Assembly (NCBI GenBank): GCA_044237765.1
Contig: JBIIEQ010000004.1
Span: 1 to 64,000, forward strand
Source: UBA6136 sp044237765
GTDB lineage: Bacteria > Pseudomonadota > Gammaproteobacteria > Methylococcales > Methylococcaceae
Direction: 5' to 3'
Length of the DNA: 64,000 bases
Positions 43,529 through 51,973 of this stretch are shown one piece after another. The notes below the pieces were generated by a model. The model was not told where the DNA came from, searched no databases, and was given only the letters and a program-made list of their open reading frames with translations. The first letter of the stretch is position 1, and the number at the start of each line of letters is the position of its first letter. A program made the position numbers and the translations under genes.

Positions 43529-44362
43529 TCAGTGTGCTCCTGGGGTGGGGAGTATTGATCTGGATGTGGGTTCTTCGGGGTGACCGGCGATTTCCGCCTG
43601 AGCATGAGCCCAGTAGATCACCAGGACGCCGGCCACAATCAAGGAAATCTGCTGGAATGCAGCGCGGGCCGTGGTTTTTTGGTGCAGGCTGGGTATCAGA
43701 TCGGCCACGGCGATGTAGATAAAGCTGGAGGCGGCCAATGCCAGTATGTAGGGCAGCCAGCCATGGATATGTTCCAGGCTGTAATACGCCAGTATGCCCC
43801 CCGCCATGGTCGCCAGGCTGGACAGCAGGTTGTAGGCCAGGGCTTTGCCTCGACCATAACCACTTTGCAGGAGGATGGCGAAATCGCCTACCTCCTGCGG
43901 AATCTCATGCGCTGCAACGGCCAGGCTGGTGATGATTCCGAGATTGATGTCCGTAAGAAAGGCCGCTGCTATCAGAATGCCGTCAACGAAGTTGTGGATG
44001 GCGTCGCCGACCACAATCAGCGTGCCGGCGGGGTGGTGCAAATGATCCCCGGAGTGGGTTTCGCAATGATCGGCATGACAATGCCGCCAGATCAGCAGTT
44101 TCTCCAGCAGAAAGAAGCCGAGGATGCCCATCAGCACCGTGGCCAGGAGGGATTCGATGTGCTCGCTCCCGGCGGTCGTCAGGGCGTCGGGCAGCAGATC
44201 CAGGAATGCGACGCTCAGTAGTGCGCCCAGGGCAAAACTGACGCCATGGGGGAGAATTCGCGGGTGATGATCTTCGGGGACGAGCAACAAAAGGGCTGCA
44301 CAGGCCACGCTCAGCAGGCCACCAATCAGGGTAAAAACGATGATCCAGGCTAGAAGACTCAT
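43529..44362 (-). CDS. ZIP family metal transporter
   Basis: A 277-residue integral membrane protein of the ZIP (zinc/iron) family with about eight helices. The metal-path motifs HNFVDGILIAAAF and HEIPQEVGDFAILL are complete, and a histidine-rich cytoplasmic loop (HCHADHCETHSGDHLHH) lies before them. Import of zinc or another divalent metal is likely. The gene is 9 bases downstream of pgeF. Confidence 0.88.
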   Translation of the reverse strand: MSLLAWIIVFTLIGGLLSVACAALLLLVPEDHHPRILPHGVSFALGALLSVAFLDLLPDALTTAGSEHIESLLATVLMGILGFFLLEKLLIWRHCHADHCETHSGDHLHHPAGTLIVVGDAIHNFVDGILIAAAFLTDINLGIITSLAVAAHEIPQEVGDFAILLQSGYGRGKALAYNLLSSLATMAGGILAYYSLEHIHGWLPYILALAASSFIYIAVADLIPSLHQKTTARAAFQQISLIVAGVLVIYWAHAQAEIAGHPEEPTSRSILPTPGAH

Positions 44363-44371
44363 GGGCTTGAT

Positions 44372-45103
44372 TTACTCGCGCCAGATCAGTGTGGCCATCC
44401 GGCCGGTGATGTGGTCGCGGCGGTAGGAGAAAAAATCGTTGGACTGTTGGTAAGTGCACCAGCCGCCACCGTAAATGTCAGCCACATTGACGCCTGCAAG
44501 CATGAGTGTGATCCGGCCGAGTTGATAAATATCGGCCAGGTACTTGCCTTGGTCTGTCGCGCGGAAGGCGATGGTGTAATCCCCACTCTTGGCCAGGAAT
44601 GACTCGCGCACTTCTGCACCGACTTCGAAGGCCTCGGGGCCGATGGCGGGACCCAGCCAGGCCAGCAGGTTGGGGGTGTCAAGGGCATCGATGCCGGCTT
44701 CAACGATGCCGTTTTCCAGGCCTTTCCAGCCAGCATGGACTGCTGCAATTCCGCCCCCGTCCTGTTTGCAGAGCAGAATCGGGAGGCAGTCGGCGGTCAT
44801 GACGGCGCACACCACACCTGATTCATGGGTGTATCCGGCATCCGCCTCGGGCGCGCCGGTGGTAGCGGCATCGACCGCCAGGTTGCCGTGAACCTGAGTC
44901 AGCCATCCGGGAGTTGAAGGGAGTGCGAGAGATGCGGCCAGTCGGTTACGGTTTTCGGTCACGCGTGCGGGTACATCCCCGACGTGCAAACCCAGGTTGA
45001 GGCTCCGGTAGGAGCCGGTACTCGCGCCGCCAGCTCTGAGTGTGCTGGCGGCGCGAATCCCGGGTGGGGCCGGCCAGTCCGGCTCGATGAAGCGAAGATT
45101 CAT
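44372..45103 (-). CDS. pgeF: Purine nucleoside / muropeptide-editing multicopper-like protein (YfiH, PgeF)
   Basis: A 243-residue YfiH-type protein. The metal-binding residues are in LTQVHGN, VMTADCLPILL and AVHAGWKGLENGIVEAG. Members are reported as polyphenol oxidase-like, purine-nucleoside-processing or peptidoglycan-editing enzymes, so the exact role is open. The ATG at 45103 overlaps the rluD stop by 4 bases. The rluD-pgeF pairing is conserved in proteobacteria. Confidence 0.9.
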   Translation of the reverse strand: MNLRFIEPDWPAPPGIRAASTLRAGGASTGSYRSLNLGLHVGDVPARVTENRNRLAASLALPSTPGWLTQVHGNLAVDAATTGAPEADAGYTHESGVVCAVMTADCLPILLCKQDGGGIAAVHAGWKGLENGIVEAGIDALDTPNLLAWLGPAIGPEAFEVGAEVRESFLAKSGDYTIAFRATDQGKYLADIYQLGRITLMLAGVNVADIYGGGWCTYQQSNDFFSYRRDHITGRMATLIWRE

Positions 45104-46050
45104 GTCTGGTTGCCCCTCAATGCATCCAGCAGCGCCATGAAATCGTCGGGTATGGGTGACTCCCATTCCATGTAAGTTCCGGTGGTGGGGTGCAGGATGC
45201 CCAGACTGGCAGCATGCAGTGCCTGCCGACGGAAGTGCCGCAGGGTTTCCAGTAACGTCTGGCTAGCGCCTGCGGGGATTCTCGGGCGGCCGCCGTAGAC
45301 GGGGTCGCCGACGAGAGGGTAGTGGATGTGGCTCATGTGGACACGGATCTGATGCGTACGGCCGGTTTCCAGTTTGACGGCGACCAGTGTATGGGCGGCG
45401 AGCCGCTCGGCGATGCGGTAATGCGTGATGGCGGGCTTCCCTCCATGTCGCACTGCAAACCGCTTGCGGTCGGAGCTGTGGCGGCCAATCGGCTCGTCAA
45501 TGGTTCCGCCCCCGGTCATGGCGCCATGCACCAGCGCCAGATACTCACGATGCACCGACCGTGACTGCAGTTGGTCGACGAGTTGTTTGTGTGATTCCAG
45601 TGTTTTGGCGACCATCAGCAAGCCGCTGGTGTCCTTGTCGATCCGGTGGACGATCCCGCACCGGGGGATGCCGGCTAGCGCGGGGCAATGGTTCAGGAGG
45701 GCATTCTGCAACGTGCCATCGTGGTGACCCGCCGCCGGGTGTACAACTAGGCCGGCGGGTTTGTCGAGGATCAGCACGGCATCGTCCTCGAAAACAACGT
45801 GGATCGGAATGTCCTGTGCTTGCAGGTCGGTCGAGGTGTCGGCTTCCGCGCGGAGCGCGATGTGTTCGCCTCCCAGAACCTTGTGCTTGGTCGGCACCGT
45901 GACGCCATCCACCGTGGCCGCGCCGCTGCGAATCCACTCCTGCAGTCGGCTGCGTGAGTAGTCAGGGAAGAGCGAGCTCATGGCCTGGTCAATGCGCAAA
46001 CCGGCAAGGTCGTCCGGAATCTCTGCGGTGAGTGTGCGGGGTGAATTCAC
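45100..46050 (-). CDS. rluD: 23S rRNA pseudouridine synthase RluD
   Basis: Makes pseudouridines in helix 69 of 23S rRNA. The 316-residue protein has an N-terminal S4 domain (about 15-75, IDQAMSSLFPDYSRSRLQEWI) and the catalytic aspartate in VHRIDKDTSGLLMVAKT. It is divergent from bamD, the standard arrangement in gammaproteobacteria. Confidence 0.95.
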   Translation of the reverse strand: MNSPRTLTAEIPDDLAGLRIDQAMSSLFPDYSRSRLQEWIRSGAATVDGVTVPTKHKVLGGEHIALRAEADTSTDLQAQDIPIHVVFEDDAVLILDKPAGLVVHPAAGHHDGTLQNALLNHCPALAGIPRCGIVHRIDKDTSGLLMVAKTLESHKQLVDQLQSRSVHREYLALVHGAMTGGGTIDEPIGRHSSDRKRFAVRHGGKPAITHYRIAERLAAHTLVAVKLETGRTHQIRVHMSHIHYPLVGDPVYGGRPRIPAGASQTLLETLRHFRRQALHAASLGILHPTTGTYMEWESPIPDDFMALLDALRGNQT

Positions 46051-46080
46051 TTCAGTCGGTCAAACCAATCACGTTATACT
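46051..46080 (+). promoter_or_regulatory. Candidate promoter for bamD
   Basis: A good -10 box, TATACT (46075-46080), lies 38 bases before the bamD ATG. A -35-like TTCAGT (46051-46056) is 18 bases upstream but weak. The region is the divergent spacer with rluD. Confidence 0.4.
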
Positions 46081-46117
46081 GAAAACTGCAGCGGTCGTCC
46101 CGAAAAACCGGTTTACC

Positions 46118-46960
46118 ATGCCTAAATTGCGCACTCACAGTCCCCTTCTCCTCTTGTTTCTGATTTTCGGCTTGCTGCTTGGTGCCTGCTCCGAGACGCC
46201 GGACGAAACCAATGACGAATACTCCGAGTGGAGTGCGGAGCAGTTCTACAATGAAGCCAGGGGGGCGTTGAATGAAAAACGCTACGACAAGGCGGCCAAG
46301 CTATATGAAAAGCTGGAGGCCCGTTATCCGTTCGGAAAATATGCCACTCAGTCACAGCTGGATGTGGCTTACGCCTACTACAAGAATGACGAGCCGGACT
46401 CGGCGATTGCGGCAGCGGATCGTTTCATCAAGCTGAACCCTGCCCACCCGAACGTGGATTACGCCTACTACATCAAGGGGCTGGTCAATTATAACCGAGG
46501 CATCGGCTTTATCGACCGATTCATTCCAACCGACTCATCACAGCGTGACCCTGGTTCAACACTGGATTCCTTCAAGGACTTCGAGGAGTTGCTCAGGCGT
46601 TTTCCCAATAGCCGCTATGCTGAAGACTCGCGCAAGCGGATTATCTCGCTTCGCAACAATCTGGCTATGCATGAAATCCACGTGGCCGATTTCTACATGC
46701 GGCGGGGCGCCTACCTGGCCGCGGCGCGACGCTGCGCTGAGGTGCTTCGAAAGTACCAGCGGACCCAGGCCGTTCCGGTGGCGCTCGAGATCATGGAGCA
46801 GGCCTATCGCAAGCTGGGGATGACCCAGTTGGCGGACGATGCAAAGCGGGTATACGAGGCCAATTACGCCGAGGGCGCGCCCGGGCAGGCCGCCAAGGAT
46901 GTTAACTACGATCCTTCGGCGGTCGAGAAAATCTGGAAGTTCATCGGGCTCGAGGATTGA
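46118..46960 (+). CDS. bamD: Outer membrane protein assembly factor BamD
   Basis: Essential lipoprotein of the BAM complex, 280 residues. The signal peptide ends in a lipobox LLGAC (Cys24), followed by tetratricopeptide repeats (AEQFYNEARGALNEKRYDKA, then FGKYATQSQLDVAYAYYK). The ATG at 46118 was chosen because it gives a proper lipoprotein signal, and longer readings into rluD do not. Confidence 0.96.
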   Translation: MPKLRTHSPLLLLFLIFGLLLGACSETPDETNDEYSEWSAEQFYNEARGALNEKRYDKAAKLYEKLEARYPFGKYATQSQLDVAYAYYKNDEPDSAIAAADRFIKLNPAHPNVDYAYYIKGLVNYNRGIGFIDRFIPTDSSQRDPGSTLDSFKDFEELLRRFPNSRYAEDSRKRIISLRNNLAMHEIHVADFYMRRGAYLAAARRCAEVLRKYQRTQAVPVALEIMEQAYRKLGMTQLADDAKRVYEANYAEGAPGQAAKDVNYDPSAVEKIWKFIGLED

Positions 46961-46998
46961 GCAACGCCTTCAGCCTTCCGCTGTTCGGAGGTCAATGA

Positions 46999-47880
46999 GT
47001 GGCTGATCAGCGTGTGGATGTTTTGTGTGTGGGGCACGCAGCCTATGATCATGTTTTTTCTGTGTCTCATCACCCTGAGCGAGATGAAAAGCTTTTTGCG
47101 GATAGCCTGATGGGCTGCGGCGGTGGACCCGCCGCCAATGCAGCCGTGACCATCAGCCGGTTGGGTTTTCGATCCGCTTTTGCGGGCTATCTTGGTCAAG
47201 ACATTCATGGTCACGCGCACCATCAGGAGTTCCTGTGCGAGGGTGTGGACACTCGTTTTCTGGTCCGTGGGGAGGCGCCAACGCCAGTGTCCGTCGTGCT
47301 GGTCAAGCCGGACGGTTCGCGCTCGTTGGTTTGCTACAAAGGGGAAACCCAGGCACTTGCGGAATCGGACGTCGACTTTTCCGGTCTGCAAGCGACGGTA
47401 CTGCTGTTCGACGGGCATGAGCCAGCGCTATCGCATGGCTTGCTGGGCCAGTCGGCGCCCAAGGTCCTGGATGCCGGCTCTCTTCATGCGGGAACCGAGT
47501 CTTTGATGTTCCATGTGGATTATCTGGTGGGGTCGGAAAAGTTTGCCCGGCAATGGCTGGGCGAAGATGACCCGGAGCGGGCAGTGCGGTTGCTGTCCGA
47601 GCGTTCTCCCGCCGTGGTGATTACGCTCGGTGAGCGCGGGTTGATCTGGCGAAAGGCAGGCGAGTCGGGGCGTTTGCCCGCGTACTCCGTCAGCTCGGTC
47701 GACAGTACCGGGGCCGGGGATGCCTTTCACGGGGCATTCGCCGCCGCCTTGTCGGCGGGCATGGCCTGGCAGGAGATTTTGCGGTTTGCATCCGCGGCCG
47801 GTGCTGCCTGTTGCAAGGTGCTGGGTGCTCGCCCCGGTCTTCCTAATGCGGCGGATATCGCCCGTCTGATGAATGGATGA
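46999..47880 (+). CDS. PfkB family carbohydrate kinase
   Basis: A 293-residue ribokinase-superfamily kinase. Both signatures are present: GCGGGPAANAAVTISRLG near the N-terminus and DSTGAGDAFHGAF near residue 235 with the catalytic aspartate. The substrate (sugar or nucleoside) cannot be told from sequence. The GTG start is supported by GGAGG eight bases upstream, and an ATG at 46995 is out of frame and stops after three codons. It follows bamD by 38 bases. Confidence 0.85.
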   Translation: MADQRVDVLCVGHAAYDHVFSVSHHPERDEKLFADSLMGCGGGPAANAAVTISRLGFRSAFAGYLGQDIHGHAHHQEFLCEGVDTRFLVRGEAPTPVSVVLVKPDGSRSLVCYKGETQALAESDVDFSGLQATVLLFDGHEPALSHGLLGQSAPKVLDAGSLHAGTESLMFHVDYLVGSEKFARQWLGEDDPERAVRLLSERSPAVVITLGERGLIWRKAGESGRLPAYSVSSVDSTGAGDAFHGAFAAALSAGMAWQEILRFASAAGAACCKVLGARPGLPNAADIARLMNG

Positions 47881-48021
47881 GTCGCTCCCTTGGCTGCGCA
47901 TCCTGCCGTGAGTGATGATTTTCGTTTTGTTATAGTCCGCTTCGACTCTTGTAGCCCACTCAGTGGCCTTATTCAAGCCGAAGTCTTTCCATCCCTAATC
48001 GATTCCCTGAAATTAGCCATC

Positions 48022-49131
48022 ATGAACATGCGATTGCTCTGGGTCTTTTCCGTGACCCTCCCCCTTTCCGCCTTTTTGGGTTGCTCCCAGCATGTCTCTC
48101 AGGTTGGTTCCGGTCCTGTGCCAGTGCCAGTTTCTCCGGTAAAGCCGGTGACTCGGGACGTGGCTGGTGATGCAGGGGGCAACTACCACGCCCAGAGGTT
48201 GTCGGGTGACTTCGCTGGTTATCCCGCAGCGGAACGATTCGTCGACAAGATGGTTGCTCAACATGGCTTCTCCCGGGAATACCTTTACGGCCTACTCTCC
48301 CAGGCGCAGCGCAAGGAATGGACTATCGAGTACATGAATAAGGAGAAGCCGACGACGAAACCCAAGCCGGGCGGTTGGACGCGGTATCGGGCCAAATTTC
48401 TCGATGATCGGCACATTTCCGCAGGCGCTTCATTCTGGGCCCGGCATGCATCGGCCCTGGAAAGAGCGAGTCAGCAATATGGCGTCAGTCCTGAGCATAT
48501 TCTCGGCATCATGGGCGTGGAGACCATTTATGGGGCCAATCTGGGTAATCACCGGATCATAGACGCGCTGTCGACCCTGGCGTTCGACTACCCAAGACGG
48601 GCTGAATATTTCGAGAGCGAGCTCGAGAGCCTGCTGATCATGTCCCGCAATGAGCGGCAGGATCCTTCGCATCCCAAGGGCTCGTTTGCCGGCGCCATGG
48701 GGTTGGGCCAGTTCATGCCCAGTAGTTTCCTGAAGTACGCGGTCGACTTTAATGGGGATGGACGCAAGGACCTCTGGGATCCGGAAGACGCCATTGGAAG
48801 CATTGCAAACTATTTCTCGGAATTTGGCTGGCGCCCAGGCGAGCCGGTGGTGAGCCCGGCCGAGGTTCAGGGTAATCAGGTCGATGGGCTTACGGCTGGC
48901 TTCGATACGAAGTACTCGTTGCCGACCCTGGCCAGCTATGGCGTGCGCCCGACCCTGAACTTCCCCGCCGATGAAGTGAGTCTGCTGAAGCTGAGTGTCA
49001 CAAATGGCGATAACTACTATTTAGGATATCCCAACTTCTACGTGATTACTCGCTACAACCACAGCACCTATTACGCCATGGCCGTGCACCAGCTCGGACA
49101 GGCGATCAAGCAGCGCTACCAGGGGCGGTAG
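48022..49131 (+). CDS. mltB: Membrane-bound lytic murein transglycosylase B
   Basis: Lipoprotein of 369 residues that cleaves glycan strands of peptidoglycan. The signal peptide ends at SAFLGC (Cys21). The catalytic glutamate is in GIMGVETIYGANLGNHR, and GAMGLGQFMPSSFLKYAVDF is the family signature. The ATG at 48022 (or the one 6 bases later) gives the signal peptide. Confidence 0.95.
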   Translation: MNMRLLWVFSVTLPLSAFLGCSQHVSQVGSGPVPVPVSPVKPVTRDVAGDAGGNYHAQRLSGDFAGYPAAERFVDKMVAQHGFSREYLYGLLSQAQRKEWTIEYMNKEKPTTKPKPGGWTRYRAKFLDDRHISAGASFWARHASALERASQQYGVSPEHILGIMGVETIYGANLGNHRIIDALSTLAFDYPRRAEYFESELESLLIMSRNERQDPSHPKGSFAGAMGLGQFMPSSFLKYAVDFNGDGRKDLWDPEDAIGSIANYFSEFGWRPGEPVVSPAEVQGNQVDGLTAGFDTKYSLPTLASYGVRPTLNFPADEVSLLKLSVTNGDNYYLGYPNFYVITRYNHSTYYAMAVHQLGQAIKQRYQGR

Positions 49132-49149
49132 GTACCAACACAGCGTGGG

Positions 49150-49653
49150 TCAGGATATTTTGTTGTGGCGTTTTGGGTAGTCGAAAAACGCCAGGCGGCC
49201 TGAGCCTTCCATGATGAGTGACCAGTCGTCCAGGGCAAATTCCAGGGACGCTACCCCGCAGGTGGGCAGGTGGGTAATGTTTTCGCCGGCCAGGCGGTTG
49301 ATGAGGTGGGTCAGGTCGGGGTTGTGACCTATCAGAAACACTCTCTGCCAGTTCTGATTGAGACCATGAATAACGTCCATCAGGCCGGCTTGCCCGTGTT
49401 CGTAGACTTCCGTTCGAACCAGGATACGGCTGGGATCGTAGCCTAACGCGTTGGCAATCAGTATTGCCGTCATCCGGGCCCGGACCGCGGGGCTACACAC
49501 GATGCAATCCGGCATCAGGCTCTGCTGTTTCAGGCGCTCGCCCGTCAGCGGCGCATCGCGTTCACCCCGATGATTGAGTGGACGTTCCAGGTCGGATTGA
49601 TCTAGATCCAGCCAGCTCGATTTTGCGTGGCGTATGACAATAAGATGTTTGAT
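49150..49653 (-). CDS. sixA: SixA-like histidine phosphatase with an ATC start codon
   Basis: Phosphoglycerate-mutase-like phosphatase of about 167 residues. The catalytic RHAKSSW motif lies at residues 8-14, with ERPLNHRGERDAP and CSPAVRARMTA and the second histidine in LIGHNPDLTHL. The family usually begins MKHLIVLRHAKSSW. Here the codon in the M position is ATC at 49653, six bases after a perfect GGAGG, and an in-frame TAG lies five codons upstream. The first ATG (49515) and other usual starts would remove the catalytic motif. So translation seems to start at AUC, or the gene is damaged or misread by one base. Confidence 0.8.
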   Translation of the reverse strand: MKHLIVIRHAKSSWLDLDQSDLERPLNHRGERDAPLTGERLKQQSLMPDCIVCSPAVRARMTAILIANALGYDPSRILVRTEVYEHGQAGLMDVIHGLNQNWQRVFLIGHNPDLTHLINRLAGENITHLPTCGVASLEFALDDWSLIMEGSGRLAFFDYPKRHNKIS

Positions 49654-49743
49654 GTTGAGCCTCCGCTAATCTTGCCTTGAGGTCTGGTTTTGGGGTGCCC
49701 GTGGCTGTTGGAATTTTGCATTCTTTAGCCGTTCCTGCCGCGC

Positions 49744-49749
49744 TATACT
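49744..49749 (+). promoter_or_regulatory. Possible -10 box upstream of opgG
   Basis: TATACT stands 145 bases before the opgG start in the 240-base divergent space with sixA. No convincing -35 box is seen at the proper distance, so this is weak. Confidence 0.25.
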
Positions 49750-49893
49750 AACCCGATATTTTTCCGGTTCGATACTGCTCACCCCGCCGTCCTCTGGCTG
49801 ACCAGTCGGGTGACGCGGTGGACAGATTAGTCGAAACAAGTCAGTGGGCGCCCCTTCCGGGCCGCACACCCACCTCAAGGGGGATGACACGTA

Positions 49894-51477
49894 GTGAGAG
49901 CCACACGTCTATATGCACTGCTTTTGATCGGCCTGCTTGCGTCTGAGGTGAGCGTGGCCTCTCCCGGCAAGGTGGCTCCCCCCCCGGCCCCTGAGCCACC
50001 CGCCCCGCAAGCCGAGCCTGCAATCCCTCCGGCACACAAGCCATTCGACTTTGCAGATTTAGAGGCCAAGGCCAAGGATCTTGTGGGTCGTTCCTATGTG
50101 CGGGACGACGGTGACCTGCCGGAATTCCTGTCGAAGCTCAATTACGACCAGTATCGGGATATTCGCTACAAGACGGAAAAGGCTTTCTGGCGTGATGAGG
50201 GACTGCCTTTTCATGTTCAGGCATTTCATCGCGGATTCATTTTCAAGGATCGCGTGACCATCAATGTGCTTGATCACGGTTCAAACACGCGCATCGCCTA
50301 TTCGCCCGACCTGTTTGATTATGGGAAGAACCAGTTCCCGAATCCGCTGCCGGAAGACCTCGGTTTTGCCGGCTTGCGCTTTCATTACCCGCTCAAGCGT
50401 GACGAGACTTTTGATGAGATCGCCGTCTTTCTGGGTGCCAGCTATTTCAGGGCGGTAGGCTTGGGGCAATCCTACGGTCTGTCGGCTCGCGGTCTTGCCG
50501 TCGATACGGGTTTGCCGAAAGCCGAGGAGTTTCCGATTTTTCGTGAATTCTGGATTGAGAAGCCGGACAAGGAGGCCAGTTCCCTGACTGTCTATGCCCT
50601 GATGGACAGTGAAAGCGTGGTGGGCGCCTATCGTTTTGTCGTTCGTCCCGGTCTGGGTCTGGCCATGGACGTTTACAGTCATCTGTATTTTCGCAAGTCA
50701 GTAGACAGGTTGGGTATCGCGCCGCTGACCAGCATGTTCATGCACGGCGAGAACACGGATCGATTCATGGACGATTTCAGGCCGGAAGTTCATGATTCAG
50801 ATGGCTTGCTGATCGGCAAGAGCACCGGGGAATGGCTATGGCGACCCCTCAACAACCCGCGTCAGCTTCGTATCAGTGTCTTCAAAGACAACAAGCCATC
50901 GGGTTTCGGTCTGATGTCCAGAGATCGCAATTTTGATCACTATCAGGATCTGGAAGCGGCCTATCATCGCCGCCCGAGTGCCTGGGTGGAGCCGATGGGT
51001 GATTGGGGTGCGGGTGGCGTTTATCTGATCGAAATCCCCAGCGATGCCGAGAAATACGACAACATCGTGGCCTTCTGGGTGCCTGATGAGCCTGTGACAG
51101 AAGGTAAGGAAATGCGCTACGACTATCGCCTGCATTTCGTTACCGACGAATTTACCGCCCCAAGCGGTGGCAAGGTGGTGTCCACCCGGGTGGGTGCGGC
51201 CGAGGAGGCGCGTAATAACAAGCGCAAGTTTGTCGTCGACTTTACCAGCCCGATGCTCAAGCTGATGAGTCCCATGGCCAATGTGACCGCTGAAGTCAGT
51301 GCAGTCGGCAAGGTCAGTAACGTCGTGGTGCATAAAAACGAGGAGGAGGGCACCTGGAGGCTGAGCTTTGATCTGGAGCCTGAAAAAGGCAAAGGTCCGA
51401 CCGAACTGCGAGCGATTCTGCGATCCGGTCGCGACATCCTGACTGAATCCTGGGTTTATCAGTGGAACGCGCCATGA
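49894..51477 (+). CDS. opgG: Glucans biosynthesis protein OpgG (MdoG)
   Basis: Periplasmic protein required for osmoregulated periplasmic glucans, 527 residues. A signal peptide (about 1-23) is followed by a proline-rich linker and the MdoG domain (FDFADLEAKAKDLVGRSYV, ASYFRAVGLGQSYGLSARG, FREFWIEKP). Start is GTG at 49894, because an ATG at 49884 is in another frame. The stop overlaps the next gene by 4 bases. Confidence 0.95.
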   Translation: MRATRLYALLLIGLLASEVSVASPGKVAPPPAPEPPAPQAEPAIPPAHKPFDFADLEAKAKDLVGRSYVRDDGDLPEFLSKLNYDQYRDIRYKTEKAFWRDEGLPFHVQAFHRGFIFKDRVTINVLDHGSNTRIAYSPDLFDYGKNQFPNPLPEDLGFAGLRFHYPLKRDETFDEIAVFLGASYFRAVGLGQSYGLSARGLAVDTGLPKAEEFPIFREFWIEKPDKEASSLTVYALMDSESVVGAYRFVVRPGLGLAMDVYSHLYFRKSVDRLGIAPLTSMFMHGENTDRFMDDFRPEVHDSDGLLIGKSTGEWLWRPLNNPRQLRISVFKDNKPSGFGLMSRDRNFDHYQDLEAAYHRRPSAWVEPMGDWGAGGVYLIEIPSDAEKYDNIVAFWVPDEPVTEGKEMRYDYRLHFVTDEFTAPSGGKVVSTRVGAAEEARNNKRKFVVDFTSPMLKLMSPMANVTAEVSAVGKVSNVVVHKNEEEGTWRLSFDLEPEKGKGPTELRAILRSGRDILTESWVYQWNAP

Positions 51478-51959
51478 CGTTGATGGCGGAGGCCAATCCG
51501 GTGATGACAGAGCTCCCACCGTTGGGTGGAGTGCGTGAGGATGAACTTAAGGAACGCATTGGTCATTACTGGCAAATGCTGGGATTGACCAATCAGGAGC
51601 TGATTGCCAGCCTGACCGGCGACTGCCTTTCGAGAGCCAGGCGAGTGGTGGGGAGGGCTTCGGAAGCAGAGCTGTTGCGTCGTGCCCTGGAAGAAGCCCA
51701 GCGACGGTTTGATCATGCGCTGGCTTCTGCCGTTGGCATGCCCCCCTCAAACGACCCGCATCCTCTGGCAGCGGCACGGGCAGCCCTGCTGCTGACGCCG
51801 GATTTGTCGGCCGATTGCCTGTTTGCGCATGATGATTCCACTCGAGAGCTCAAGGACAGGCTCCTGGGATGCGTGCCCAGATCAACCCCCGAGGAGTCTC
51901 CAGTGACGATGACTCCGGTATCGTTCCGCTTCTGGCTGTTCAAATCCACGGACCACTAA
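51474..51959 (+). CDS. Unknown protein encoded between opgG and opgH
   Basis: A 161-residue protein I do not recognise. It has no signal peptide or membrane segment. It is helical with charged stretches (SRARRVVGRASEAELLRRAL, EEAQRRFDHALAS) and ends in a hydrophobic/aromatic tail (TPVSFRFWLFKSTDH). The ATG overlaps the opgG stop (ATGA) and the gene ends 14 bases before opgH, so it is coupled into the glucan operon. In E. coli these two genes are adjacent, so this protein may be an added cytoplasmic partner of OpgH. Confidence 0.6.
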   Translation: MTLMAEANPVMTELPPLGGVREDELKERIGHYWQMLGLTNQELIASLTGDCLSRARRVVGRASEAELLRRALEEAQRRFDHALASAVGMPPSNDPHPLAAARAALLLTPDLSADCLFAHDDSTRELKDRLLGCVPRSTPEESPVTMTPVSFRFWLFKSTDH

Positions 51960-51973
51960 CCCAGGCCTCACGC

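Noticed and set aside
49150..49515. SixA starting at the first ATG (121 residues)
   Set aside because: This would delete the catalytic RHAKSSW motif; the coding frame clearly continues upstream.
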